Origin: Crocodylus rhombifer
Taxonomy: Eukaryota; Chordata; Crocodylia; Crocodylidae
Assembly (NCBI GenBank): GCA_038503035.1
Contig: JAVSML010019152.1
Coordinates: 1-64,000 of the forward strand
Length of the DNA stretch: 64,000 bases
Reading direction: 5' to 3'
The translations under genes were made by a program, and so were the position numbers. The notes beneath the pieces are model-generated. The model searched no databases. It was not told the origin of the DNA and was given only the letters and a program-made list of their open reading frames with translations. This document shows, in pieces, positions 25,831-60,215 of this stretch. Within the stretch, counting starts at the first letter, position 1. Every line of letters begins with the position of its first letter.

Positions 25831-26752
25831 GTTTGCTCTGATCATTCAGATCTAAAGAGCTGGTTTGTAAGGGAAGGCAGCAGAACTGTTTAACGAGTTT
25901 GCGCTGAAATGACTATAAGAATTTATGGTCTGCTGCAATCGAGAGACAGCTCCCTGGTTCTGTTGAAAACTGGCCTTACGGTTTGTAGTCTTAAATGTTA
26001 TCTTTGTCTTACAGGGGTTTTCTTGGGGTTTTTTTACTCTGACAAAATTTGAATAGCCAGTGAATAAAACCTTAGCTTAAACCCCCAATTTATGAATGAC
26101 ACTTGGCTTTCAGTATTTGGAAATATTTAAAAATATGTGTGCTTGCAGTTGTTTCCTTTGTCAGGGTGGGTTTGGGGTTGAATGTTTGTTTAAGGAAAAA
26201 TGCATATTCTGATCTCAACAAAATGTACATGATAGGCCTACTTATTTTCCTCCTGGCTTGCATGAAACCCCCCTCCCATCGCACCATAGTCTCTCCGCAA
26301 GTTGCACAATAGCGTGAATTGAGTATAATATTTGTCATCTTACAATCTGAAGTATCGGTATTCCAGAGAGCAGCACATTTCTATTTTATAGTATTTTTGC
26401 ATCGGTGTTCATGCAGGTCTCTCTTCAGACTACTTAGCTGTTAAGTCATAATTACCTTTTTAGGTTATTATCCTTTTTATAGTATTGTATGGAAATGCTC
26501 GTCTTGGGAGCCAGCCATTTTGTGTGTGCTGTGTTGAAATGCATTTTACGACATAGATGTTGGTTTGTATTCAGCATAGATGGAAGTTAAGACGTCGTAG
26601 CAGTGCATATGTCAAGCTCTCTTGAGCCTGGAGACAAACAGTTTTGTCATGCAGAGGTGTGTGTCTGCCCCGGCAGGTTTGGAGTGAGGAGCTGTGATCC
26701 ATGTGAAGTCTTTAGTTTACACGTGGGCTTGTTCTGTTTTTTAAGTGTGCAG

Positions 26753-26816
26753 CTGGAGGCAAGAAATTTGGATGTGCTAAAGAGGCTCTTGGACAGCATG
26801 AGTGGCGAGTCCCAAG
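26753..26816 (+). other. GATAD2B: Possible cryptic or alternative 5' exon of GATAD2B in intron 1
   Basis: A 64-bp segment between a pyrimidine-rich acceptor (TTCTGTTTTTTAAGTGTGCAG) and a strong donor (CCCAAG|GTAAGC). Spliced to exon 2 it would place an upstream ATG (26798-26800) whose 10-codon frame overlaps the GATAD2B start out of frame and stops at TGA. There is no expression evidence, so this is a splice-signal observation only. Confidence 0.25.
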
Positions 26817-29800
26817 GTAAGCTGGACCCTGGCCGCCTCTGTGTCCACAGAATTTACCCAGTAAAGAACCAGTACTGAACCAGATGTCTTCTATGTCTGG
26901 CCTGTATGTGTTTTGCCCCAAGGAAGCATTTCTTCTAAGGATGCTAATGCGTGTATAGCAAGACGTCTGTTGGCCATTCTAGGTACCAAGACAATGGCAG
27001 ATGGCTTCTTGGATTGACTCCTATGTAATCTCCATTTGCTGGAGTGAGGAATGGATTTGAACGTCTTTGGCCTGTAGTTTGATGAGCGCTGAGGTTGGGG
27101 GGTTAGTCCTGGTTGTCTCTCTCAGCAAGGCGATGGATGTGTTGGGATGTTGTGCATGTCTTCAGTTTGGACCCGGCAACATAATAACCAATCTGTTGCC
27201 CCAGGAAGCTGCTGATACTTGGTGTTTGAAGAGCAGGCGCACATCTGTATGCTCACATCTCTGCTCTATAAATGTGTTTGTTCTTGTTCTGGTAATCCAA
27301 CCTGTTGGACTTCTTAAGCTAGCGCAGCTCCAAGTGTTTCTGATTTGTGTTTAAAAGTGTCTGATTTCCCTTGGGGTCTGTTTCATCAGGTGTGTATGTG
27401 TGTGCATACACTCGTATTGCTTTTCACCATCTTGCCCTTATCCCCATGGGGTTTGATCCACTTGGCCTTGGATGCCTTTTGGCGCAATGTCCTCTGTTTT
27501 CTGGAAGGAAATCTGCCCAGAGAGGCACATCAACATGCATCTGGGAAGGAGTGGAATGGCGTGGCAGGGAGCAGAATTTATAGCCTTTGCCAAGGGCCAG
27601 GGAAGAAATGAGTTGCTGTTCATTCTCTCTGACAAATTTCCTTAATTGATGTCTGCACCAGAGAGCCTGGGCCAGCTGGGGTAATGCAGGAAGAGAAGTA
27701 TGGTTGGAGGGGATTTTTCTTAACACCAGCGTCTTGTTTGCGTGAGATGTTCTCTCTTGGACTGAGGAACAGAGAAGTGAGGTGGGTTGGGAGCAGGTTT
27801 CTGCGCCCGCTTGAAGACTGTTCTTGTTTGACTGGAAATGGTTACTGGGTTCTGGACTGTCCCACTCTGTGGCGGCCTGTGGGTTTGGGGACGCTGGCTT
27901 TTCTGCCCTAACATGCTCTGGGTGCTGAGGCTGGGTAGGAGGCATGGTGTCCCACTTTGCCCGGGGCCTGCCAACTTGGGGTGTGGAGTTTGTGTGCAAG
28001 TGCATGTGCATTTCACTTGGGAGGAGTAGAGCGCAGATTTAATCTCGCCTCTCAGCAAGTGCTCAGGATGCTTTCAGCATCCAGAAATTATCACAGGGGC
28101 CACTTCAATTGTTTCTCTTGTCTCACTTCTCCATTGGCAGTGCAGCTAGCTCTTCTTTGCCCCTACTTCCTGCCCCAAAAAGTCCCACGAAACAATTTTA
28201 GAGTACTGTAGACACTCCCCAGCTGAATACTACCTTGCTGCTTCTAGTACCTTCCTCTTCTCACTTGAACTCTACACAACCCATTTGTTTCCTGAGGGAT
28301 CTTACTGTACATACGGTGGCTGCCTGAGGGCCAGCCATTTCTGACCATTGTGCAGTTGTGCACAGTGGCTAGATGTGGCGGGCCATAGGGCATCTGACCA
28401 TTGTGCACGTTTGCACGATGTCCACTGTGCCTTGTTACAGGGCAGTGTGGTTCTAGTTGGGAGCTACCGTGGTGCTTGCTGACCTATAGGTGTATGCACA
28501 GGTGAAGTGTTAGGCTACCTGACATTGAGGGGTACCTGCCTTCTGAAGGACACATGAGCATCTGCACGACTGACATGAAAGTCAGGAATGCCAGGACCGA
28601 CCTCCCTGCTGCTCCAGGGCTGTGTTCCCTCCTCTTGCTGGGAGAGGAGAAGTGGGGAGCGTGTCAGGCTGGCTTAGATGCCTGGGGGGTTGGAAGGCTC
28701 CTGCATTTCTAGCATACGTGCACAGTGGAGGATGAGCAGGGTTTCAGGTGCTGTTCCCACCTCCTGCTAAGGGAGGTGGGTCCTTGGGAGCTAACTCTGG
28801 AGTGGGGAGCAGTGGAGTCGCTAACGTGCTCTTCCTGCTTGGAGCTGGTGGCTGCTAACATCTTGCATATTAGTGAAATGAGGGACCTGGGAGTCCCATG
28901 TGCATGGGAAAGGAAGGTATAGGTAGGCACAGTGGGGCCCTGAAGGTGGTGAGCAGGAGGGGATGGCACAAAGGCCTGGACAGCTGAGATGGAAAGTGAA
29001 CCAGGTGGGAGGCCTGGGTGTTTTGCGGCAGACTGCCATGCAGCTCAGCTCATCTCCCTGAGGGGTTGGGCTGTTCCTGCTGAGTTGACTGTCTCCAAGA
29101 TCTGAGATTTGCTCCCCCCCAAACCCCGGCAGTGGGATGAAACCTTTGACTGACTGTGCTTGGCTTGACCCTTACTGCAGGAGGGTTTCATTGCAAACCA
29201 GCAGTGTGTTCAGCTGCTTCTTAATGGTGTCAGGTTTGGATTTTTCTTGAGCAAGTCAATGGATCTCAGGCTTTTAGGCCTCCTCCAAGGACTGGCTGGG
29301 CCAATGCTCCTTTTCCACCCATCTGCACTGAGGGATCACAGCTTTTGCTGCAAGTGCTTTGCTGTGACACCAATGAAACTGCACCTGTTTTGGTTTTAGG
29401 TGCTAGATGCCCAGCACTGTCTCTCCAAGTTGACAGGGGCAACTGCACATCTGCTGCTTACAAGGCTGAAGTGTTAGAAGGAGCAACACGGGAGGAAGGA
29501 ACAAAAGGACTGACACCTGCATGGGAGATACCTGCTCCTCTGCCTGTGCCAGGGAGTATGAACATATCTTCTGAGTTATGTGGATGCGTGAAGGAGTTCA
29601 GGGCCTCTGCAAGCAGAAGCAGCAGGGAAAGATTTCTCACATGTGTCCCTTTCTCTTGGAATTGTCACGTTTTTTCCCTTGAAGCTAGGAGCCCAGATTG
29701 CTACCACGGCAGTGCTGATACTATTGGCTCTGCCTCCCTGCCAGCTCGGCATTGATGCTCTTGGCGATAAGTCTTGCAGGACCCTCTTGGGGGTGGCGGG

Positions 29801-31811
29801 AAGGGGAAGCAGCGGGTGGGGGTGCCAGTTGCATCACTGGTACAAGGGGATGGCACGTTGAATCGGTTACCCACACCTTTTTCTGCACTAACATGTTCCA
29901 GTCTGGACTGTTCTTCCCCGATCTTGTGATGCATGTTGGCTTCTTTGCTTACAGGACTGTCCTGGTAGAAGCTCTGAGAGTTTTGAATGTGAAACCAGGG
30001 AGCTAGAATAGCCCATCCACTTGGCACTGCCCAAAGCTTCCCACACACTCATTGGATTTGCATCTCTGAGACCTCCACCTAGACTGGTGCGTCTGTGCCA
30101 ACAAAGCATAGCTTGCTCAGGTTTTCATTAGAAAGATGTCGATTGCTTCTTTGCAACAAGAGAATTGGGGGACCGTGGCGTGAAGGGACCCCTTTAACAG
30201 CTTTGGAGGAACGTGGTTCCCAGCGACAGCTGTGCAGTTTGTCCCCACGTGTCCACCATCATTGAAGAAGTTCTTGCAAATGAGCTTTAGCTGACTTTCC
30301 CCAGTGATCCTGCTGCTCACGGTTATCTCATCGCCTTGCCACAGAACAATGCTCGTCCACCTCCCACGCGCAGACTGTCGTGGGTCACATGCATCTCACA
30401 TTTTGGCCTAATCCGTAGGTCTGCTGACATCTCTGGTTAGTGCTTAAATTAACTCATTTTCAGATAAGCTTTTTGTTCTCCTTTGTTTCATTTGTGCTGC
30501 ACCTGTGGATGCTCCCTCTGTAAGTGCAAAGGAGAAGTTGGTCGCATTGCTTTGAGAGTAGAAACCTGGCTCAGAGAAGTGAGACTGCCCAAGCTAAACA
30601 TGCAGGGAGCAGAGCAAGCAAGGCTTGCCCCTAGCTTCAGCACTGCGTGTGCACCTGTCTGCGCTGAACCTGTGTCGAATGACCCAAACAGACTGACAGG
30701 TTGGCTCCTTTGCAGCCTGGTGCTCCGGGCTGCAAAACGCACACTTCCCTCTACCAGCCTCGCTCCGTCCTCTCTTTGTTCACCTCTAAATCCTGTAGCT
30801 GCTGTTGCACATTCATCTTGAACTGAGGCAGAATAACACAACCTATAGTGTAGTATGTTGTGTTCAGGAACGTTGTGTGAACTAGAAAAAACTCAGTGAC
30901 AGAGGAGTTTTCTCTCTGCCCCTTGAGGCCTGGTAGAGAACGAAGGGATACGTCCAGAGAAGCTGGAGCATCAGCGTGGTGGAGATGTTGAAAACTGAGC
31001 TCATGGTCAAGAAGCTGAGAGGGATGAGCACATGTGCAGCGTGTGAGTTGGTAACACAGGAGTTTGGATGGAGCAGCTCTGTTCCCTCTGTTACTCCATT
31101 TGGCCCAAGCTGTAGTCCAAACTGGGGTCTGAGGCTGTATTGGAGAAGGGGGTTGTGGGAATTGGATGGGCCGGCAGGAATCTCAGCTGGATCTATGAAC
31201 TTTCCCCTTTGTCAGGAAGTTAATTGCAACTGATGGAGAAGGGCCTCACAGCGGGGACAAGCTCTGTTCCCCTTCTTTCCCCTCACAACTTTCACTCTTA
31301 CCAAAAAGAAAGCACATTTGTACTGCAGCCTCTGGAGGAAACAAATGTCCCAGGGAAAGGGAGTGGAAGAAGTCCCATCTTGCAGGCTGTTCAGCTGAGG
31401 CAGTGGGGTTGCCTTTCTTCTGGGGCCCTTCTCTGGAGGAGTGACTGTGATGGAGCCAAAGACCCAGAGAGCCAGCAGGAGAAAGCAATAGGTTGCAATG
31501 GGGGAGAGAATCTCTACATCAAAAAAACTCGCTACATGTCTGGTCTAGCCTTTGCCATGTGAACCTGCTTCAGCATGCATTTCAGAGGGCCAAGGGGGGC
31601 TGCTTTTGGCTTCCTTCTCTTCAGGAGTCTCTTAACTTCTCAGCATTGGTGTCAGCCGAGACCCAGTATTTTTCGACACAGTCAGTAAAGCTTGCTCACC
31701 TACAGAGGTACGGGTAGAGATAATTACAGCCTGCATCAAGTCTGAAACAAAACATGTTTTATAGCTCTTTTGTTTTCCCTTAGGGGACTTTGCCACCATT
31801 TGAGGATTTTG

Positions 31812-31852
31812 TTTCTCTCTCTCTCTTTAAAAAAAAAAAAAAAAAAAAAAAA
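31812..31852 (+). repeat. CT-repeat followed by a long poly-A tract
   Basis: TCTCTCTCTCTCTTT is followed by an A run of about 23 bases. It could be the decayed tail of a retroposed copy, but nothing recognisable precedes it. Confidence 0.7.
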
Positions 31853-32519
31853 TTCCTTTAGGGAAGTGAAATGGAGAGTCTGCTTCCTTGGGTGTGCAGA
31901 ATTGCTGGGAGTGATTTACAGGGGGATTGCTCTTTTAGATGGCAGGAGAAAAAGTTTTGAATCATCTGATTCATATTTTGGTTTAATGAAGCTTGGCGTG
32001 CAGGTGTGACCCTAAAATGCATATTTTGTTAGCAGTCATTTCTGGGGTGTTTGTGTGTATCAGTTTAAAATAACTGTATTGTTGGCCAGATTCAGAGCTG
32101 TCCAACTCTGCCGACTTTCTCTGTTGTACAAGTTTATAGATACCAAATTAGAAGTAGAAAAAGCAAATCTGTGTTCCTGCAGTTGACTAGTGCAAAAGGT
32201 AACCTGAAGGCTCCTCCATGTCTTGCTCAGTCCTGAGTCAGGATAGGAAGGTGCGTTTCTGGTTTTTACCTGGGTTATTCTGACACAAAGCAGGGCACTA
32301 TTTCAGTTCTGAACTCTCCGACTTTTTCAGATTGACTTGAGTATTAAGGAACTGCTCTCATTCCCGCCAAGTTAGATGAGAAAAATGCTTCAGCTGCTCC
32401 CATGGTTCCTTCTTTTGCTGCAGCGGGGAAGAGGAAGGATATCTTGGAAATTCCTATAGTTCCTAATAAAGCTGCAGTTTCTTCCCCCTTCCCCTGTGCT
32501 TGCCTTTGCAACTGAATTT

Positions 32520-32790
32520 TAACGCTGAAGGGCCCCATTCAATAAAAACTCTGAAGCCTAATTTAATTTTTATTGAATCTGGCTGAAAGTGCGCGCTATT
32601 TACCATGCCAGTAACGTCCCCTGTCGAGAGGATTAAAATGTTACAATATCTGGTGATGGCGATTTGTGGTTTTGATTTCTGTTCCTAGCCGCGAGGTCAT
32701 TTACATCGAATCAGCGTCCTAGAAGTCTTCAGCAGCCATCTGGTCATGCCTGTGCAAGTCGGGGTAAATGGTGTAATAGGCTTAAGACCC
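32520..32790. promoter_or_regulatory. Candidate conserved non-coding block with perfect inverted repeat
   Basis: AT-rich sequence retaining CpGs (GTGCGCGCTATTTACC, CCGCGAGGTCATTTACATCG). It includes ATTCAATAAAAA at 32537-32548 and its exact reverse complement at 32567-32578, an 18-base-loop hairpin. CpG retention without a CpG island suggests constraint, but conservation is untested. Confidence 0.3.
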
Positions 32791-33414
32791 TTTTTCCTTT
32801 AGCAAGAGGCTTCTATATGGGAACTGATATTGTCCACATCCTGAGTTGTCTTTGAATCCGAGCAGCTGTTTTTTGGCTTTTGTGAGCCAAAGCAGAAATG
32901 TCCCCCTCCCGTGGTCCCCTTGGCCGAGGTCCTGCTTCCGCCTTTCCTGAGCGAAACACCTTCTTTCTTTAAGACGGCTGCATTTGTGCTGATGGACTTT
33001 AACACTTGCAGCCCTGAGCTACAGAACTGTTTTGGGCACTGTTGTAGTGCTTGGTTGGGATTGCTGGCTCTTTGTTTGGAAGGAAGTGCACCTAGCTACT
33101 TCCACAGAGAGCTTGTGCAGTTGCTTTGCTGCTTGGCAGGGCTGGGTATCCAGTTGCTTCAAAGAGGTCAGTGGGGACCTAAGACCAGTTGTTTCCCGGG
33201 GTCGCAATGGGTCCCCGATTGCAGAGGAGCAGTCAGCTCGGCAGTTTTCCCCGAGATGGGCACACAGGAGATGTGCCCAAGAAGAGCGTGCATACAGTGA
33301 GCTACATTTGTGCCCTCAAGCTTTCAGCCTGGGCACGCGTGACGTAGGGGAGCCATTAGCCATGGTGTTCCAGTGCCAGAGGTGCAAGGCGGTTGCTCCT
33401 GGCCCGAGGTTGGT

Positions 33415-33456
33415 CTGTCTGTCTGTCTCTCTCTCTGTCTCTGTCTCTCTCTCTCC
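33415..33456 (+). repeat. CTGT/CT microsatellite
   Basis: Interrupted tandem (CTGT)n and (CT)n units from TCTGTCTGTCTGTCTC to CTCTCTCTCTC. Simple sequence, no further meaning assigned. Confidence 0.85.
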
Positions 33457-33909
33457 AAAGCAAGCGCTTGGCACCACAGATACCATCAGACAATGCACAT
33501 CATTGGCGCAATTGGCGCTGACCGCATACTCAGCACCAGAGACTCATTCCAGCATTGTTAGCTTGCTGGCCAGAAAAGCAGTTAACAGAAAGCCAGGCAT
33601 CCAGTTCTGCCCAGGGTCCTGCTCCAGAGGAAGGGAGCATCCCTACTTCTGAAAAGAGGCTTTGCCCTTTGTGCCCACCATGGGCACGCTTCCTTTTGGG
33701 GCTCTTGGTGGCATGGCTTTACTGGAGAGCCTTCCTCAGCCTTGCTAGAGCCAGTACCTCCAGCACTGTTGGTTTTGGGGTTTTTTTTTTTTTTTTTCCC
33801 CTCCCACCTCTCTTTGGGGAGCCCTTCTGGAAGCTGTTTGCTTCACCATCACTTTTCAACTCCGTGTAGCAGCATTAGCAGCTACCTTCAACAAGGCAGG
33901 CATCTAGAC

Positions 33910-34213
33910 CAGTGATTCTCAGCTGGAGTTCTCCGCCCTGGGGTGCCTTGCAATCCTTTCAAGGGTGCTACACAGTGTTACCACTGGTAGGTGCACAAAC
34001 GGGATCCACCAGAGAAATCCAGAAATTTCAAATAGAAGTCCGTAGTGTTAAAACCATTCTGACCTGTTGTGGTCTTCCTGAGTTTTTTACAACAGAAAAG
34101 CCGCTCTGGTAGTGATCGCTAGTTTGGCTACGGAAAAATAAGAGCTGGCATTTCTGAGGGGTGATTGAGTCTAACTAGGGGTGTCTTGCATCTAAAAAGG
34201 TTGAGAGTGACTT
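33910..34213. mobile_element. hAT-like non-autonomous DNA transposon remnant
   Basis: The left end CAGTGATTCTCAGC and the reverse complement of the right end (AAGTCACTCTCAAC) agree at 10 of 14 bases and follow the hAT CAGTG-TTCTCAA form. The left flank has TCTAGAC and the right flank TGTAGTC, which could be a degraded 8-bp hAT target duplication (TCTAGA core). The interior has no long reading frame. Confidence 0.5.
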
Positions 34214-34898
34214 GTGTAGTCCATTGTGGTTGTGTACCCCTGATTCTGTGTTAGATATTCTTACTATTAAGCAGCATATCGCTATTGCTGCACTGTAGTT
34301 GCCTCCACTACCAAAGAAACTCCTTCATTTGTTTCTCCCACTTACATTTTCCCTTTCCTTTCTGCTTTCCCATTCCTTCCTCCTGTGACTGGAAGTTCAC
34401 TGCGTGCTGTAGTCAGAGGTGCACGGCTCCATCTCGGAGCCAGTTGTGCCAATCCAGCTGACTTGGTCCACAGGGCATGGTGGTCTTTCCTTTGAAGCTT
34501 TCACCAGTGTGAAAGGACTTTATTCAGGTGCCCCTCGCTCTGCTTTCAGGAGTCCATAGAAATGGCTGTCACACTATCAGACGCAAGCTGGGATGCCCCC
34601 TCCACCAATGTGAAGGTGTCGCTAACCCTCCTTGCACCCAGAGCTTCTGCACTTAGCCTTTTCTCACCACTAATCCTATGTCAGGCTCAGACTTTGCACA
34701 GTTAGCTCTTGGCTTCCAGCACCCAAGCGGGGAGAGAGAGCCTGAGACCTTAGGATCTTCAACAGATCTATAAAACTTTTCCATTTTATGATGTCAAAAT
34801 GAGCAGTGACTTGATTTTGCCTTTAAAGACTTTATGCTTCAAGAAGTGTGAGCTTAGATGGGAAAAGTTCAATGTGAGGCTCCCATTGATGTATTTAG

Positions 34899-35087
34899 CA
34901 CGGGGTAGGCAATTATTTTGGGCAGAGGGCCGCTTACTGAGGTTTGGCAAGCCTTTGAGGGCTGCATGACAGGCAGCTCAGGGCAGATTAATATTAATTT
35001 TCTAAATTTTTTTAGGGGCCCTGCAGACCAGATAAAATGGCCTGGTGGGCCACATCTGGCCCCCGAGCTGCATTTTGTCTGCCCCTG
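34899..35087. mobile_element. hAT-like MITE remnant
   Basis: The left end CACGGGGTAGGCAATTATTT and the right end CATTTTGTCTGCCCCTG (reverse complement CAGGGGCAGACAAAATG) form imperfect terminal inverted repeats of the CAGGGGT-GGCAA hAT type. The interior GGCCGCTTACTG and TGGGCCACATCTGGCCCCCG resembles Charlie-like MITEs. No clear target duplication was seen. Confidence 0.5.
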
Positions 35088-38000
35088 AGCATGCTCCAGC
35101 ACTGGACAATGGAGATACTTTAGGTGCAAATAGAGTTTATTGCATTCCTTTAAAAAACCCAGCTAGCATGGAAAAGTACTGGAACATGCTGAAAATCTAT
35201 TGGGGTGAATAATGTGCTTGTTGCCCTTCTGCAGCCCAGGACACCGCTGTTGTGCCTTCAGGAGGCCTAAATCTCCTGTATACATCTTGGTATCAGCAAA
35301 CGTACCAGCAAATACTATAGCTGCATTTTGTCTTGGTGCCAGGTCACGAGACATGACATTTTTGTGTGTGAAGCAGCACATGGTTCTGGAGCACCATGAC
35401 ATCATTTGGAAAAATGGCTTTCGATGGCTTATCATTTTAGGGGGCATCAACTTCCGGGGGGGGTCCCCATACCGCACCCCATTTCCATTCCAGCTGGGAA
35501 CGTGTTCAATCTGCAGCATCTGGCCAAAGGAGGATCTGCTTCCCGGCAAGGCTTGGTGGTGTGTGTCACGTTGTAAAGCGGCTATGGAGGGCTGCCTTTG
35601 GGTTGCGCTGAGCACGAGGCTGTTGGGATGGAGTTCAGTTCAGCCTTTGTCTGCCAAGTGTGTAGACCTCATACTCGTCCCCTCTCATCTCCCGAGAGCA
35701 TCAAGTGGAGGAAACATGCCGTGAAGCCCTCTCATGGAAGCTTAATTGGAGCCAGGCACTTTCCCAGCAGCTGCAGTGCTGGGTGGGACATGCTTTGCCG
35801 CCTGCACATGGCGGCGTTTAAATAACCCACCTAGACTCCCAGAACATTCTCTCTTCTCTTGTGACCCCAGGTTAAATCGGGGATCTGCATTTCACGCATC
35901 TCCGCAGCATGCTCTCGGCGTGTCTGTGCTTGCCTTTCTATATTTGGCTGCAGTAGATGTTAATGATCCTGCTGAGAGGCTCGATTATTAAAGGATGAGC
36001 ACCAGGCTTCCTACTCTATAAGGCAGCCTGTTCGAGACTAGACCTGCTTTGGTGGGTGGGTTGGCCTTTTTCAATCTCAGCTCAAGACTTTCACTTCCCT
36101 CCCTTTCTGGCGAAGGTGTCGGTAGCCTTTCCTTAAGGGAGTGATGCTTTTGTGGCAGAGCCAAACCCTTCCCATCACCATACTGCCACTTCATCTTGAA
36201 GCTCTAGCTGACCCAGTGGTGGGGCTCTACTTTAAAGATGTATAATTGTGAGGCATTTATAATTGGGCTGAAACAGCTTATTCTGGCTCCTGAGGTCTTC
36301 AGCCTGTGAGGAAGTTACTTGGCCACCCTTCTGTAAGGCAGAGTTTGTGGGTAGGACCACAAAAGGGATGAGCTTGGCATGGGGCAGCTGCCAGTGTTGG
36401 GAGTGCTGAAGCAAAGACCAGTTTGATTTAAAAAAAAAAATAAAACAAAGAGATGAACAGCATGCGTCATCTCATGTTCCCACGTAACCAACTTGGCTTC
36501 ATGTTAGAAGAGAGATGAATAACTGTGATCATAGCTGACAGATGCCAGGGACCTAGAGATGGACAGCTCTGCAGTCCCAGGCATTTGGAGCGGTCCAGGG
36601 GGAAAATATAGCTTCAGGCACATACTTTGCTGGTGCTTTGCTTTTTTGGCTGGTGGAGGTTTACTGCATGTGGCTGTCCGTGAACACTAGAGCCATTGCC
36701 CCACCCTGCCTTGGACACATGGTTTTTAAAACTGCCTAACCAGACTTTCCTCAATGAGTCTGTCTTCCTAACCTCGCTGCCAGTGGTAAAAGGTGCTATA
36801 GAACTGGCCTTCCCATGAGCGATTCCCTAGGAGACTGACCATCTTCCCAAGTGGCTTTTTGTTCGTTTCTTTTTAGTTGGTTGCTTGTCAGCCTGGGAGG
36901 AGAGGAGATCACTGATTACAATTGACTTCATGCCTCATTCCCCTTTCCACTGCATCTATTAGCCATGGGGCTTTTTTGCACCTGGAGTGGATGGCAGACG
37001 CTGCGGCAAGAAACAAGTGGAGAGGGGTGGGCGGGAATTGTCTCGTATGGATTAACCTTTCTTTAGTAAAAAGCTCCGCTTTGTTACTCTAAGTGCATCA
37101 CATTTTTTACAGACTAACAGGATGGCATAGCTGAAAAGCAGGTGACTGGGGAAAAATGACATGCTCCATATAAGGCTTTAGTCTTAGCAGAGGAAGCTTG
37201 GCTCCCTTCTCTGACCTGATGACTCAAGTGCTTTTTGCTCTCTGGTTGGAGGAGTGTTCTTCAGACACTCACCCGCTTTGCTCCAGCCACTCCTCCCCAA
37301 GCAAAATCCCTTCTCCTCCCAAGATGCTGTGTCACGGAGGGGCCGAGAGCAGCTCCTGGCTTACCCACTCAGGCTGCTTCCAGTTAGACCCCGGAGGGGA
37401 AATGTGAGAGAAGGAAGCCGTATCTCGGCTACAAAATGAGAACAGGAAGGAGTGCTGGCCTGGTGGAAGTACGGTGCATTGGGCAGGGGCTGTGGTGATG
37501 GTACTTTCCATGCAGCCAGTGCACTCTGTGGGCAGAGCTGGCCTTCTGAGGCCTGGCATCAGGCTGGGACGAGTCTTCTCTGGCATCTGTACTTCTCTCC
37601 CTCGTGGCCTATGCTCAGACCCTCATGGGCCAGGACCAGGACCACTTGAGGTCCCCATACGCAGCCTATAACCTGCTCTGTGGTGGGAGGCCAGAGGGTT
37701 TGGGGTTGCTGTGTAGCAGTGGTGCTGTTCATGTTGGCTTGCATCCCCTGCCCTGTTGCAGGCCTAGTTTATCGGGTAACCACAGGGCAGGTAGAGTTCC
37801 TCACACAAGCTGACCCAAGCAATGCTAAAGGGTACTGCGCCTTCCCTTCCACCCCAACTGGTTTCTGCAGCACTATTCCTCTAGTTGCCAGTCAGATCTG
37901 TGGGAGTTGTCAGCCACTTCCTCTTGACTGAGCTTGGGATCCAGTCCCTGTCCTTGGGTCTGCCACCGATTTTTCAGCCATACCCACAGTGCCGCAGCAT

Positions 38001-38251
38001 GTGGGTTAACATGCATAGGTGTTTTAGCTGCCAGCACTGTGGGCACTGCCTCAGTGGCGCCCTTGTGCCTAGCAGGGAGGCTGGGCTCAGTGGTCTGTGC
38101 AAGGGGGCGGGTGGGGAGGGATGAATGATAAGGTAAGGGGGAAATATCAACTCTGGTACTGGTGCCTGAGTGTTCCTGGATCAGGCTGCAGGCAGATGGG
38201 CTGCTGTCAAGGCTCTGTTGCAGCTTGGCACTTGCACGTGAAAAATCTTAG

Positions 38252-60215
<21,964 letters not shown>

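Noticed and set aside
27424..28011. 195-codon minus-strand frame in intron 1
   Set aside because: There are no splice signals, domain or repeat match, and the composition is ordinary for this intron.
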